64,000 bases of DNA from Comamonas suwonensis (GCF_012844455.2 NZ_JABBCQ020000017.1:1-64000); one strand, 5' to 3'. Positions 7,525 to 16,256 are shown, counted from the stretch's first letter. The notes: generated by a model not told the origin, from the letters alone. Program-made: numbers and translations.

Positions 7525-7790
7525 GCAATTCTTCCCTGGCGCAAGACCCAAAGCCTGATGTGACTTGCCCTTGGCAGAGCATGCATCAATGCCCCCACTT
7601 CGGCATCAATCCAGAAGCAAGATAGCAGCGCAGCTATGCTGCCACAAGATGATGCGTGTTCTGAATAGGGTCGTGACGTTAACGCTCCTGACTCAGCAGG
7701 CGGCCAACTCTTGATAGAAAAGCAGCTCCGGTGTGCTTTAAAACAGGGCCTTGTTGGAATGGCAAACGGCAACCTCGCGAACAAGGGGAA
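7525..7790 (-). pseudogene. Decayed second tenA
   Basis: The minus strand encodes NKALF, a stop, then STPELLFYQELAA, LLSQER, a stop, RHDPIQNTHHLVA, and after a deletion of about 80 codons AALLSCFWIDAEVG. These align in order with NQALFQSTLELPFNQELAA, TLSQERFRHYMIQDAHYLVA and ALLPCFWIYAEVG of the intact tenA at 5518-6201. Stops, frame changes and the internal deletion make it non-functional. The 3' end is fused to the LysR remnant. Confidence 0.8.
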
Positions 7791-7829
7791 ACCATAGCCG
7801 CCCAAATCAACCGTATCTCGCCAACCCCA

Positions 7830-7859
7830 TTGACCGACTGATTAGTCGGTTTGTAGACT
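7830..7859 (+). promoter_or_regulatory. Promoter with TetR-type operator ahead of the Rieske gene
   Basis: A -35-like TTGACC (7830-7835) and a -10-like TAGACT (7854-7859) are spaced by 18 bp. Between them lies a perfect inverted repeat, ACCGACT-gatt-AGTCGGT (7833-7850), the shape of TetR-family operators. A repressor bound here would block RNA polymerase; the TetR encoded at 9503 is the obvious candidate. Confidence 0.7.
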
Positions 7860-7906
7860 TACATCATGGAATCACCCAAACATCTTATTGATTGAACGGT
7901 GCAAAG

Positions 7907-9079
7907 ATGAATACTCCTTTTGCGGGTGAGCTTCACCGCCGGGCCGCACTGGCCATGCAAACCGGGCTGGCTGATGCGGATGGAATGGGCGAGCAGGTCC
8001 CCGTCTCGCGATACACCAGCGATGAGCAGACTGCACAGGAGTTGCGCCTGCTGCGTCAGTTCCCCCAACCCGTGGCCGGTAGCTCATCCATCCCTTCGCC
8101 CGGCGCCTGGCTGTCACTCACGCAATTTGGCGTTCCGCTGCTGCTGGTCAGGCAGACTGACGGAGTCATTCACGCATTCATCAATGTCTGCCGCCACCGC
8201 GGCGCACGCGTCGCTCCCGAAGGCAGCGGCACCGAAGCGCGAGTGTTCATCTGCCCCTACCACGCCTGGACTTACCAGCCCGATGGAGGCTTGCGGGGAG
8301 TGCCCGATTCCTTTGGCTTCCCCTGCCTGAAGAAAGAAGACTCCGGACTCAAAAGACTGGCCGCCGTTGAGCGAGGAGGCATTATCTGGGTGGTGCTGGA
8401 CCCCACCTCGCCTATTCGCGATATCGACACCCACCTGGGCCCGCTCATGGAGAACCTGGAGTCGCTGAACGGACTCCACTCGCCGGTGTCCTACGCGCAG
8501 CGCTCATACGAGGTCAACGCCAACTGGAAGCTGCTGATCGACGGCATCTTTGAGGCTTATCACTTCAAGGTGGCGCACCGCCAGACCATCGCCCACATGT
8601 TCATGAACAACTTGCAGCTGGTGGACGATTTTGGCCTGCACCGACGCCTGTACCTCATCAAATCCCGCTTTTCGCAAGAGCAGCCCGAAGCAGACGACTT
8701 CGACCCGCGCAAGTACGGCAACCTGACTTATTACTTCTTCCCGAACAGCATGGTTTTGGTGCAGCCCGATCATGGACAGCTGAGCTACGTGGAGCCGCTC
8801 AGTGCCTCCCGCACACGCGTGCATGAGCTCACGCTGATTCCTGCCGAGCCGACGACAGAAAAGGCCACCGCCTACTGGAATGCCAATGTGGATCTTTACC
8901 GCCGGACTCTGGCCGAAGACTATGCACTGGCGGAGTCCATACAGGCAGGCCTCGCCTCGGGCGCCAATGAGCACCTCACCTTTGGCACCTTCGAGTACAG
9001 TGCGCCACGCTTTCATGCGCAGCTCAGGCAGCAGCTGGATTCACTTCAGTCCCACGCTGTGAAGGCCGCGGCGACTTGA
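7907..9079 (+). CDS. Rieske aromatic-ring-hydroxylating oxygenase, large subunit
   Basis: A 390-residue non-haem iron oxygenase. The Rieske [2Fe-2S] ligands are Cys95-x-His97 and Cys116-x2-His119 (VCRHRGARV ... ICPYHAW). The catalytic domain has NWKLLIDGIFEAYHFKVAH with iron ligands His219 and His224; the acidic third ligand should lie further on. Such enzymes hydroxylate or demethylate aromatic or related substrates and need a reductase, which is not adjacent; the ferredoxin-type reductase at 24541 is a remote possibility. I chose ATG 7907; an in-frame TTG at 7892 adds five residues. Downstream lie a fossil acyl-CoA ligase and a TetR gene, suggesting a once larger catabolic operon. The substrate cannot be told. 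Confidence 0.9.
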   Translation: MNTPFAGELHRRAALAMQTGLADADGMGEQVPVSRYTSDEQTAQELRLLRQFPQPVAGSSSIPSPGAWLSLTQFGVPLLLVRQTDGVIHAFINVCRHRGARVAPEGSGTEARVFICPYHAWTYQPDGGLRGVPDSFGFPCLKKEDSGLKRLAAVERGGIIWVVLDPTSPIRDIDTHLGPLMENLESLNGLHSPVSYAQRSYEVNANWKLLIDGIFEAYHFKVAHRQTIAHMFMNNLQLVDDFGLHRRLYLIKSRFSQEQPEADDFDPRKYGNLTYYFFPNSMVLVQPDHGQLSYVEPLSASRTRVHELTLIPAEPTTEKATAYWNANVDLYRRTLAEDYALAESIQAGLASGANEHLTFGTFEYSAPRFHAQLRQQLDSLQSHAVKAAAT

Positions 9080-9095
9080 CTACTTGCCCTGCAGG

Positions 9096-9440
9096 TCATT
9101 GAGTCACGCCCTCTACGGATACCTGCTCCTCAGCGACCGCATCAAGGACATGATCATTCCGGCACCGGAAACATCTACCCGGCGAGCTGGAGTACACCTT
9201 GATGAAACACCCGGCCGAGACAGACGGGGCGTGCCAGACCCCGTCTGAGGCGAGCCCGTCAAGACCTGCTCGTGCTGCGCCCGGAGGCCACGGCTGATCC
9301 GCTTTATGCGCGAGCAGGTGGCGCACTCCAAATGTCCGAAAGCGTGGAATTTCTGACAAACCTGCTGTGCACAAAATCAGGCAAGCTGCTCAAGCTAATG
9401 GGCAAGGCAAGAGCGGGTCGTCAACTGAACGAACTACGGC
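9096..9440 (+). pseudogene. Fossil C-terminal part of an acyl-CoA synthetase (AMP-forming)
   Basis: Successive frames encode GYLLLSDRIKDMII (9117-9158), ELEYTLMKHPA, LIRFMREQVAHSKCPK and SVEFLTNLLCTKSGKLLK. This is the order of the C-terminal domain of fatty-acid/aryl-CoA ligases (GYL..DRIKDMI, E.EY.L..HP, VA..K.P..VEF, GK.LK with the catalytic Lys). Several frameshifts separate the pieces and the AMP-binding N-terminal domain is absent. It lies between the Rieske gene and the tetR gene in the same orientation. Confidence 0.75.
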
Positions 9441-9502
9441 GCAGGCGCAGGCGCAGGGGCAGCCACTGCCACCTGTGTATCCCCCATTTCTATAATCTCT
9501 GG

Positions 9503-10129
9503 ATGCCCAGCAAACCGCTCTCCCGCAAAGAACTGATCCTGGATCGTGCCGAACAGCATTTTTCCGACCACGGCTTTCAGGGGGCGTCACTATCGGCCAT
9601 GGCCCGGGATTGCCAGATTGGCAACCCCAGCCTGCTCCACCACTTTCCCAGCAAGGAAGTGCTGTACCGCGCCGTGCTCGAGGTGCAGGCGCGCGAGCTG
9701 ATGGAGCGTATGGAGCAAGGCGTGCAGTCCGGCGACCCCTTGCAACATCGCCTGCAAGCCTTTGTCTTGCTGCAGGTTGCATGGATGCAGACCCGCCCGG
9801 CAGGATTCAAGCTCATCACCCGCGAGCTGCTGGACAACTCGGAGCGCATTGAGCAAGCCCAGGCCCGGCCACTGGAAGTCTTTTTGCTCCAGAGCCTCGC
9901 CTTGCTTGAAGAAGGTCAGGCCGCAGCTCTGATACGCAGCGATATCTCTGCCGTGGTCTTGCTGACCATTATTCTGGGCAGCCTCAATTACGCGCAGATT
10001 GTGCGCCCCACCTTCAGTAAAGCCTTTACGGAAGCCGCCCTCAAGAGCGAAAGCCACTGGATGCAGAAGATTGCTGCGGATGTGCTGCTGCTCATCAGCG
10101 CTTCAGGCTCCGCCTTGAACAAGGTATAA
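9503..10129 (+). CDS. TetR family transcriptional regulator
   Basis: A 208-residue repressor-type protein. The N-terminal helix-turn-helix is clear: ILDRAEQHFSDHGFQGASLS, then IGNPSLLHHFPSKEVLYRAV. The C-terminal ligand-binding domain (from about 60) is helical, and its ligand is unknown. A TATAAT box at 9491-9496 lies only six bases before the ATG, so the mRNA may be leaderless; no Shine-Dalgarno is present. A longer open frame upstream runs through the fossil CoA-ligase and was not used. The gene probably controls the Rieske gene through the operator at 7833-7850 (inference). Confidence 0.88.
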   Translation: MPSKPLSRKELILDRAEQHFSDHGFQGASLSAMARDCQIGNPSLLHHFPSKEVLYRAVLEVQARELMERMEQGVQSGDPLQHRLQAFVLLQVAWMQTRPAGFKLITRELLDNSERIEQAQARPLEVFLLQSLALLEEGQAAALIRSDISAVVLLTIILGSLNYAQIVRPTFSKAFTEAALKSESHWMQKIAADVLLLISASGSALNKV

Positions 10130-10143
10130 GGCCGCCCTTTCAC

Positions 10144-11100
10144 TCACTCGGCTTTTCCGCCACGCACCTCTTGCGCGCATCCCTGCAACCAATGGCTGAA
10201 GGTGCGCAACGCCGGTGATGGATGCGCATCCGCCGCAAGCTCTGGCGTGACCAGATAGTAGGCACGATTGCCGCGCAGCGACTGGGGGCAGGCAATGATG
10301 AGGTCGCCACGGGCAATTTCCTGCTCGATGAGCATGGGCGGTATCAGTGCCACGCCCAGTCCTTCCCGAGCGGCCACGGCCAGCATGGAAAAAAGCTCCA
10401 GCCGCATGCCATCCAGCGCGCGCGGTGCATCGACGTTCATGGCTTCAAACCATTGCCGCCAGCCGTGGGCTCGCGTGCTTTGCTGCAGCAGCGGCATCCT
10501 GCCAATCACCTCCGGGCCCACCGGCAGCCAAGCCCGGCCCGGGTCGCGCTGCTGGGCGGTGGCCAGCAGTTGTGGGCTGCACACGGGCACCACCTCTTCA
10601 TCCATCAGCCACTGGGCCTGCACTCCGGGCCAGCGCGCCACCTGCTCTGGCGTGCCCGCGTAGAGCGCGGCATCAAACACCGTGTCGGCAAACAGAAATG
10701 GACGGGTCTGCACGTCGATGTGAACGGTGATGTCCGGGTGCTGCTGGGCCAGTTGCGGCAGGCGCGGCAACAGCCATCGCGTGGCGAACGTGGGCACGGC
10801 GGCAAGGTTGAGAGGGCCACCCTCGCCCTGATGGCTCATCAAATCCAGCGTGTCACGCTCCAGCCCCTGAAGCCAGCGGCCGACCTGCGTGGCGTAGTGC
10901 TGGCCAGCATCCGTCAGCAGCACGCCGTGGCGGGTGCGCTTGAACAGGGCCACGCCCACAAACTCTTCCAGCGCAATGATCTGGCGCGAGACGGCGCTTT
11001 GCGTGAGCGACAGCTCCTGCGCCGCCTTGGTATAGCTGATATGGCGGGCCGCCGATTCAAAGCAGGCCAGCGCCTGGGTGGAGGGAAGAACTCTTCGCAT
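10144..11100 (-). CDS. gcdR: LysR family regulator, GcvA/GcdR-like, of the glutarate genes
   Basis: A 318-residue LysR-type regulator. The winged helix-turn-helix is at the N-terminus (ALACFESAARHISYTKAAQE, then LTQSAVSRQIIALEEFVGV), followed by the effector domain. The N-terminus resembles the GcvA subgroup. It is transcribed divergently from the glutaryl-CoA dehydrogenase gene, the arrangement known for GcdR and gcdHG in Pseudomonas, so glutarate or a CoA ester is the likely signal; the symbol rests on that context. A remnant of a related gene's 3' end lies at 7437-7524. Confidence 0.8.
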   Translation of the reverse strand: MRRVLPSTQALACFESAARHISYTKAAQELSLTQSAVSRQIIALEEFVGVALFKRTRHGVLLTDAGQHYATQVGRWLQGLERDTLDLMSHQGEGGPLNLAAVPTFATRWLLPRLPQLAQQHPDITVHIDVQTRPFLFADTVFDAALYAGTPEQVARWPGVQAQWLMDEEVVPVCSPQLLATAQQRDPGRAWLPVGPEVIGRMPLLQQSTRAHGWRQWFEAMNVDAPRALDGMRLELFSMLAVAAREGLGVALIPPMLIEQEIARGDLIIACPQSLRGNRAYYLVTPELAADAHPSPALRTFSHWLQGCAQEVRGGKAE

Positions 11101-11189
11101 AGGTTTTATGCTTTCAGCGCATCAATAGAATTCAGATCAAGGTAGAAACCCTGATAAATCATTTTATACATGCATTTTACTCATCCATA

Positions 11190-11203
11190 GATGATTAATC
11201 ATC
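11190..11203. promoter_or_regulatory. Candidate LysR operator in the gcdR-gcdH interval
   Basis: GATGATTAATCATC is a perfect 14-bp palindrome between the divergent genes. A second inverted repeat, TTTGCCA...TGGCAAA, lies at 11205-11227. LysR proteins bind such dyads in shared promoter regions; which one is used cannot be decided here. Confidence 0.5.
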
Positions 11204-11293
11204 GTTTGCCACCGGCTGTTTGGCAAAACTAATATGTGTGCAAGCACTCAGGCGACTGCCTGCCACCCGACACTTTGTATTCAGGAGATGAAC

Positions 11294-12487
11294 ATGGCCA
11301 ATGGCTACCAGTGGGACGACTGCCTCCAGCTCGATCAACAGCTGACCGAAGACGAACGCATGATCCGCGACGCGGCACGCGACTACTGCCAGGACAAGCT
11401 CAAGCCCCGCGTGCAAGCCATGTTCCGCAACGAGTCGGTGGACCTGTCCATCTTCCGCGAGATGGGCGAGCTGGGCCTGCTGGGCCCCACCATCCCTACC
11501 CAGTACGGCGGTGCCGGCCTGAACTATGTGAGCTACGGCCTGGTGGCCCGCGAAATCGAGCGCGTGGATTCGGGCTACCGTTCCATGGCCTCCGTCCAGT
11601 CTTCGCTGGTGATGGTGCCCATCAACGAATTCGGCACCGAAGCGCAGAAGATGAAGTACCTGCCCAAGCTGGCCTCGGGCGAGTTCATCGGTTGCTTCGG
11701 CCTGACCGAGCCCGACCACGGCTCGGACCCCGGCTCCATGTCCACCCGCGCCTACAAGGTCGATGGTGGCTACAAGCTCAAGGGCAACAAGATGTGGATC
11801 ACCAACAGCCCCGTGGCGGACGTGTTTGTGGTCTGGGCCAAGGAAGTGGCCGAAGACGGCACCGTGGGCCAGATTCGCGGCTTCATCCTGGACAAGGGCA
11901 TGAAGGGCCTGTCCGCCCCCGCCATCCACGGCAAGGTAGGTCTGCGCGCCTCCATCACCGGCGAAATCGTGATGGAAGACGTGTTCTGCCCTGAAGAAAA
12001 CGCCTTCCCCGATGTGCGCGGCCTCAAGGGCCCATTCACCTGCCTGAACAGCGCCCGCTTCGGCATTGCCTGGGGCGCGCTGGGTGCGGCCGAAGACTGC
12101 TGGCACACCGCTCGCCAGTACACGCTGGACCGCAAGCAGTTCGGCCGCCCTCTGGCCGCCAACCAGCTGATCCAGAAGAAACTGGCCGACATGCAGACCG
12201 AGATCACGCTGGGCCTGCAAGCAGTGCTGCGCGTGGGCCGCATGAAGGACGAGCACCAGAACGTGATCGAGATCACCTCGCTGGTCAAGCGCAACAACTG
12301 CGGCAAGTCGCTGGACATTGCCCGTATGGCCCGCGACATGCTGGGCGGCAACGGCATCTCCGACGAGTTCGGTGTGGCCCGCCATCTGGTGAACCTGGAA
12401 GTGGTGAACACCTATGAAGGCACGCACGATGTGCACGCGCTGATTCTGGGCCGCGCCCAGACCGGCATCGCTGCATTTGCGAACTGA
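11294..12487 (+). CDS. gcdH: Glutaryl-CoA dehydrogenase
   Basis: A 397-residue flavoprotein of the acyl-CoA dehydrogenase family that oxidises and decarboxylates glutaryl-CoA to crotonyl-CoA, passing electrons to ETF. Visible signatures are [15 protein letters not shown] and [18 protein letters not shown] around the FAD/substrate site, [11 protein letters not shown], and [17 protein letters not shown] with catalytic Glu375. The ATG at 11294 has AGGAG six bases upstream; an ATG two codons earlier is too close to that site. With the CoA-transferase downstream it forms a glutarate pathway (from lysine or dicarboxylates). Confidence 0.94.
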   Translation: MANGYQWDDCLQLDQQLTEDERMIRDAARDYCQDKLKPRVQAMFRNESVDLSIFREMGELGLLGPTIPTQYGGAGLNYVSYGLVAREIERVDSGYRSMASVQSSLVMVPINEFGTEAQKMKYLPKLASGEFIGCFGLTEPDHGSDPGSMSTRAYKVDGGYKLKGNKMWITNSPVADVFVVWAKEVAEDGTVGQIRGFILDKGMKGLSAPAIHGKVGLRASITGEIVMEDVFCPEENAFPDVRGLKGPFTCLNSARFGIAWGALGAAEDCWHTARQYTLDRKQFGRPLAANQLIQKKLADMQTEITLGLQAVLRVGRMKDEHQNVIEITSLVKRNNCGKSLDIARMARDMLGGNGISDEFGVARHLVNLEVVNTYEGTHDVHALILGRAQTGIAAFAN

Positions 12488-12493
12488 TAGCTT

Positions 12494-12576
12494 CCCCTGA
12501 GCGGCTGCGCCGCTTCCCCCTCTCTCTTCGGGAGGGGGACGGCAGCTTCGCCGCGAGACGGCTCTTGCTGGCCACC
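12494..12576. repeat. Dispersed C-tract hairpin repeat, copy 1
   Basis: CCCCTGAGCGGCTGCGCCGC, a C-rich/G-rich hairpin (CCCCCTCTC...GGGAGGGGG), then GACGGCAGCTTCGCCGCGA and CTTGCTGGCC. It starts seven bases after the gcdH stop. Copies two and three are at 23384 and 50770. Confidence 0.7.
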
Positions 12577-12648
12577 CTCACCTCGGAGCGATGGCAAAAA
12601 TTGCCGTCACCAGCACTTTCTGCTCACTATCTATTAATGAGCTGGTAC

Positions 12649-12706
12649 CGCTTGATTTGTCTGGGTTCTGATTAGTTTTCAGCTCAGAACCCAGACAAAT
12701 AAAGCG
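12649..12706. repeat. Long hairpin between gcdH and gcdG
   Basis: Perfect 17-bp arms, ATTTGTCTGGGTTCTGA (12655-12671) and its complement (12684-12700), extend to 23 bp with one mismatch through CGCTT/AAGCG. The loop is 12 bases. No T-run follows, so it may be an RNA-processing or stabilising hairpin, or an operator, rather than a terminator. Confidence 0.75.
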
Positions 12707-12752
12707 CAAACAGCTACTTATTTCATTGTTTCGCTTGATCGGGCTACTCGAC

Positions 12753-14003
12753 ATGAACGCATCCACAACCATTCCCACCGGCGCACTGGCAGGCATCAAG
12801 GTGCTGGATCTGTCCCGCGTGCTGGCAGGCCCCTGGGCCACACAGATGCTGGCCGATCTGGGGGCTGATGTGGTCAAGGTCGAGCGCCCTGTGGCGGGCG
12901 ACGATACACGCCATTGGGGACCTCCGTTCTTGAAGGACGATGCGGGCAATGACACGCGCGAGGCCAGTTACTTCACGGCCTGCAACCGCAACAAGCGCTC
13001 CATCACCGTAGACATGGCACACCCCGAAGGCCGCGCCCTGCTGCTGCGCATGGCGCAGGAAGCCGATGTGGTGGTTGAGAACTTCAAGACCGGCGGCCTT
13101 AAGCAATACGGGCTGGACTATGCCAGCCTGAAGGCGTTGAACCCGCGCTTGGTCTACTGCTCCATCACCGGCTTCGGCCAAGACGGCCCTTACGCCGAGC
13201 GCGCCGGTTACGACCTGATGGTGCAGGCCATGACCGGCTTGATGAGCATTACCGGCCATGCCGATGGCGAGCCCGGCGGCGGCCCGCTGAAGGTGGGCGT
13301 GGCCGTCATCGACGTGTTCACCGGCCTGTATGCCAGCAACGCAATTTTGGCGGCGCTCAATGCGCGCCATGCGACGGGCGAGGGCCAGTACATCGACATG
13401 GCGCTGCTGGATGTGGGCATGGCCGTGCTGGCCAATCAGGCCGCAGGCTTTCTGGCCACGGACAAGGTACCGGGCCGCGCCGGCAATATTCACCCCAGCC
13501 TTGCGCCCTATCAGGACTTTCCCACGCTGGACGGCAATGTGCTGCTGGCCATTGGCAACGACGGACAGTTCGCCCGCTTCTGTGCCGCCATCGACCACGC
13601 CAGCTGGGCACAGGACGAGCGCTTTGCTACCAACACCGCCCGCGTGCAAAACCGCAGCGCTCTGCTGACGCTGATGAAGCCCGTCATGCTGACGCGCAGC
13701 ACCACAGACTGGATTGCGCTGCTGGAAGACAAGGCCGTGCCCTGCGGTCCGATCAACACCATTGCCCAAGCGTTTGAAGACCCACAGGTCAAAGCGCGAG
13801 GCATTCAGCAAAGCTTGCCGCGCAATGCCGGCGACGGCATTGACCACATTGCCACTGTTGCCAGCCCCATGCGTCTTTCGGCCACCCCAGTGACTTACCG
13901 CCGCGCCCCCCCGGCACTGGGCCAGCACACCGATGAGGTGCTGCATGAGCTCGGACTGGATGAGCAAACCATCGCGAATCTGCATGCGCAGAACGTGGTT
14001 TAA
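12753..14003 (+). CDS. gcdG: CaiB/BaiF (class III) CoA-transferase, probably succinyl-CoA:glutarate
   Basis: A 416-residue class III CoA-transferase. The N-terminal GIKVLDLSRVLAGPWATQML and LGADVVKVERP form the CoA-binding part; VAVIDVFTGLYA holds the expected catalytic Asp187; GQYIDMALLD and PVPCGP-like (AVPCGPINT) segments follow. Placed after glutaryl-CoA dehydrogenase, it most likely activates glutarate with succinyl-CoA, as GcdG does; the substrate is inferred from context. The ATG at 12753 fits the family N-terminus. The 265-bp gap before it holds the C-tract repeat and a long hairpin, so it may have its own promoter or processed mRNA. Confidence 0.87.
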   Translation: MNASTTIPTGALAGIKVLDLSRVLAGPWATQMLADLGADVVKVERPVAGDDTRHWGPPFLKDDAGNDTREASYFTACNRNKRSITVDMAHPEGRALLLRMAQEADVVVENFKTGGLKQYGLDYASLKALNPRLVYCSITGFGQDGPYAERAGYDLMVQAMTGLMSITGHADGEPGGGPLKVGVAVIDVFTGLYASNAILAALNARHATGEGQYIDMALLDVGMAVLANQAAGFLATDKVPGRAGNIHPSLAPYQDFPTLDGNVLLAIGNDGQFARFCAAIDHASWAQDERFATNTARVQNRSALLTLMKPVMLTRSTTDWIALLEDKAVPCGPINTIAQAFEDPQVKARGIQQSLPRNAGDGIDHIATVASPMRLSATPVTYRRAPPALGQHTDEVLHELGLDEQTIANLHAQNVV

Positions 14004-14130
14004 GACATGGTTTGAAAGCCTGCCGGCCTGAACGATCAACCCAACCAAAATCAGAGGGCAAAAGCCCCAAAAAACTGCAGCCAGCTTTCAAGAGAAGCGC
14101 ACTGCACATCACACTTCCAAGGAGACTAAT

Positions 14131-15099
14131 ATGTTCAAAATCACTGCCACCGTTCTGGCAACACTCGCGCTCTGCGGCGCAGCACAGGCTCAAGGCGCCT
14201 ACCCTAACAAGCCCATCCGCCTGCTAGTGCCTTTTGCGGCTGGCGGCACGACGGACCTGATTGCCCGCGTTATCGCTGAACCCCTGAGCCGTGAGCTGGG
14301 TCAGTCCGTTGTGGTGGAAAACAAGGGCGGCGGCGGCGGCACCATTGGCGCCGCTGAAACGGCACGCGCCAAGCCCGATGGCTACAACCTGGGCATTGCC
14401 ACTGTGTCCACCACGGCCACCAACCCGGCCATCAACCCCAAGATCACCTACAACGTCGCCACCGATTTCACGCCCATCGTGAACATCGCCGCCACGCCCA
14501 ACATCATTGCCGCCAACCCCAAGTTTGCAGGCAAGGATTACAAGAGCTTCCTGGCTGAGGTCAAGAGCAACCCCGGCAAATACTCTTACGCATCGCCCGG
14601 TCAAGGTTCCATCACCCATCTGATGATGGAAATGTTCAAGCTGGAAACCAAGACCGACATGACCCACGTGCCTTACCGCGGATCGGGCCCTGCGCTGAAC
14701 GACGCAGTTGCCGGCCAGGTGCCTCTGATTTTTGACAACCTGCCCTCCACCCTGCCCTTCGTCAAGGAAAAGCGCCTGACGGCCCTCGTCGTCGCAGCAC
14801 CCCAGCGTCTGGCTGCGCTGCCTGATGTGCCCACCTTCAAGGAAATGGGTCTGCCCCAGGTCAACCGCATGGCTTACTACGGCATCGTCGGCCCCAAGAA
14901 CCTGCCCAAGGAAGTGGTGGACAAGATCAACGCCGCCGTGCGCAAGGCCGTGCAAGATCCTGCGGTGAAAAAGCGCATTGAAGAAAGCGGCTCCATCATC
15001 ATGGCCGACACACCTGACGCCTTTGCCAAGCAAATGGCCGAAGAGCTGGTCGTCTACAAGAACGTGGTGCAAAAGCAGAATCTGAAGATGGAAGACTAA
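14131..15099 (+). CDS. Bug/TctC family periplasmic substrate-binding protein
   Basis: A 322-residue secreted receptor. A signal peptide ends at AAQA-Q (about residue 20), followed by the family start YPNKPIRLLVPFAAGGTTD, the pyroglutamate-fold carboxylate pocket GGGGTIGAAETARAKPDGY, and MTHVPYRGSGPALNDAVAGQ. Bug proteins bind dicarboxylates, amino acids or aromatic acids in the periplasm. No tctAB membrane genes are nearby, so it is an orphan receptor as is usual in this family of bacteria. A strong AAGGAG precedes the start. Lying 127 bp after the CoA-transferase, it may capture glutarate (inference). A terminator follows. Confidence 0.92.
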   Translation: MFKITATVLATLALCGAAQAQGAYPNKPIRLLVPFAAGGTTDLIARVIAEPLSRELGQSVVVENKGGGGGTIGAAETARAKPDGYNLGIATVSTTATNPAINPKITYNVATDFTPIVNIAATPNIIAANPKFAGKDYKSFLAEVKSNPGKYSYASPGQGSITHLMMEMFKLETKTDMTHVPYRGSGPALNDAVAGQVPLIFDNLPSTLPFVKEKRLTALVVAAPQRLAALPDVPTFKEMGLPQVNRMAYYGIVGPKNLPKEVVDKINAAVRKAVQDPAVKKRIEESGSIIMADTPDAFAKQMAEELVVYKNVVQKQNLKMED

Positions 15100-15112
15100 G
15101 CGTCTTCCCCCC

Positions 15113-15153
15113 AAAAAAGTCCTCACCGGTGTGAATGCCGGCGAGGACTTTTT
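15113..15153 (+). terminator. Terminator after the Bug receptor gene
   Basis: AAAAAGTCCTC-a-CCGG pairs with CCGG-c-GAGGACTTTTT around a seven-base loop. It ends the gcd-bug unit; read the other way it could also serve the convergent porin gene. Confidence 0.85.
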
Positions 15154-15206
15154 ACGTGGTGCTGCTCATGCACAAGCAAGGTGCTGGTGCATGAAACTGG
15201 TGCAGC

Positions 15207-16256
15207 TTAGAAACGATGACGGATACCCACCATTGCGCTGGTGCCGGATTTGTTGGGAATGTCCATGCTCACGCGGTCATACATGGCCACGGCATAGACA
15301 TCGGTGCGCTTGGACAGGAAATGGTCATAGCCCAGGCTGACGGTGGTTCTTGTGCCGCTGACGCTGCCCACTTCAGACTTGGTGCGTGCTGCCGCAGCCT
15401 TGATGGTTCCCGCCGTGCCGCTGACGGGGACATCCAGACCCAGCGAGTACGTGGTGTTTTCACGGTTCTGCGCATTGATCTTGGCCTGACCGTAGGTGGC
15501 ATAGAGCTTGGCCACGCTGAAGTCATAGCTGCCGCCGACCATCCAGTTGCTCTTGGTCGGCATCACGGCCAGAGAAACCGGATTGTTGATTTGCGCGCGC
15601 TCGTAGAAAGCGGTCAGACTCAGCGGGCCACCGAAGTACATCAGGTTCAGGCCCACATTCTTCTTGCCCTTGTTGCCGCTGCTCGTCTGTTCACCGAACT
15701 GGTAGTGCACATTGGCCTTGAGACCGCCAAAGCTGGGCGTGGTGTACAAGACCTGATTGCTCCAACCCGTGTTGGATGCCGTGGTCAGGCTGTCATTGCC
15801 CCAGGCCGCTGTCGTCATATTGGCATGCAGCACCAGAGGGGAGAGCGTGAAGGAGTCGCCAAACGGGTTGGTCAGCACGGTGGGCAGAAAGTTCGGCGCC
15901 AGCCCACGGCCTAGACTCACACGACCAAAGCTGCCAGCCAGGCCCACATTGGCATCACGCGAGAAAAAGGGGTCTGCATCAAAACGGCCGGGAGTGCCCG
16001 TATCGGCGCGGAAAAAGCTGGTGATATTGAAGTCGGCCTTGAGCCCGCCGCCCAGATCTTCCACTCCTTTCACGCCCCACCACGAGGTGGTCAGGCCGCC
16101 GGAGCCGACCGAGGCCACGCGCTCCTGCCCAGCCATCTTCATGGAGCCCACATAGGTATCGACGGTACCGGTGAGCTGCACCGAGCTTTGGGCCTGGGCC
16201 GACAGACTGGCTACGGCCAGGGCAATAGTGGTAAGGGTTGCGGCAAACGCTTTCAT
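15207..16256 (-). CDS. Gram-negative outer-membrane porin (Omp32-like)
   Basis: A 349-residue trimeric-type porin precursor. It has a signal peptide cleaved at AQAQ-S (about residue 23), then SVQLTGTVDTYVG, alternating beta-strand sequence, the GGLTTSWWGVKGVEDLGGGL region typical of betaproteobacterial porins, and a terminal Phe (GIRHRF) needed for outer-membrane assembly. It allows diffusion of small, often anionic, solutes. GAGAGGAAATC precedes the start. It converges with the glutarate genes and the Bug receptor, so it might supply the same substrates, but no shared control is visible. Confidence 0.92.
   Translation of the reverse strand: MKAFAATLTTIALAVASLSAQAQSSVQLTGTVDTYVGSMKMAGQERVASVGSGGLTTSWWGVKGVEDLGGGLKADFNITSFFRADTGTPGRFDADPFFSRDANVGLAGSFGRVSLGRGLAPNFLPTVLTNPFGDSFTLSPLVLHANMTTAAWGNDSLTTASNTGWSNQVLYTTPSFGGLKANVHYQFGEQTSSGNKGKKNVGLNLMYFGGPLSLTAFYERAQINNPVSLAVMPTKSNWMVGGSYDFSVAKLYATYGQAKINAQNRENTTYSLGLDVPVSGTAGTIKAAAARTKSEVGSVSGTRTTVSLGYDHFLSKRTDVYAVAMYDRVSMDIPNKSGTSAMVGIRHRF

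Noticed and set aside
12744..14048. A 434-codon minus-strand frame opposite the CoA-transferase
   Set aside because: Antisense shadow; the plus strand encodes a complete class III CoA-transferase.
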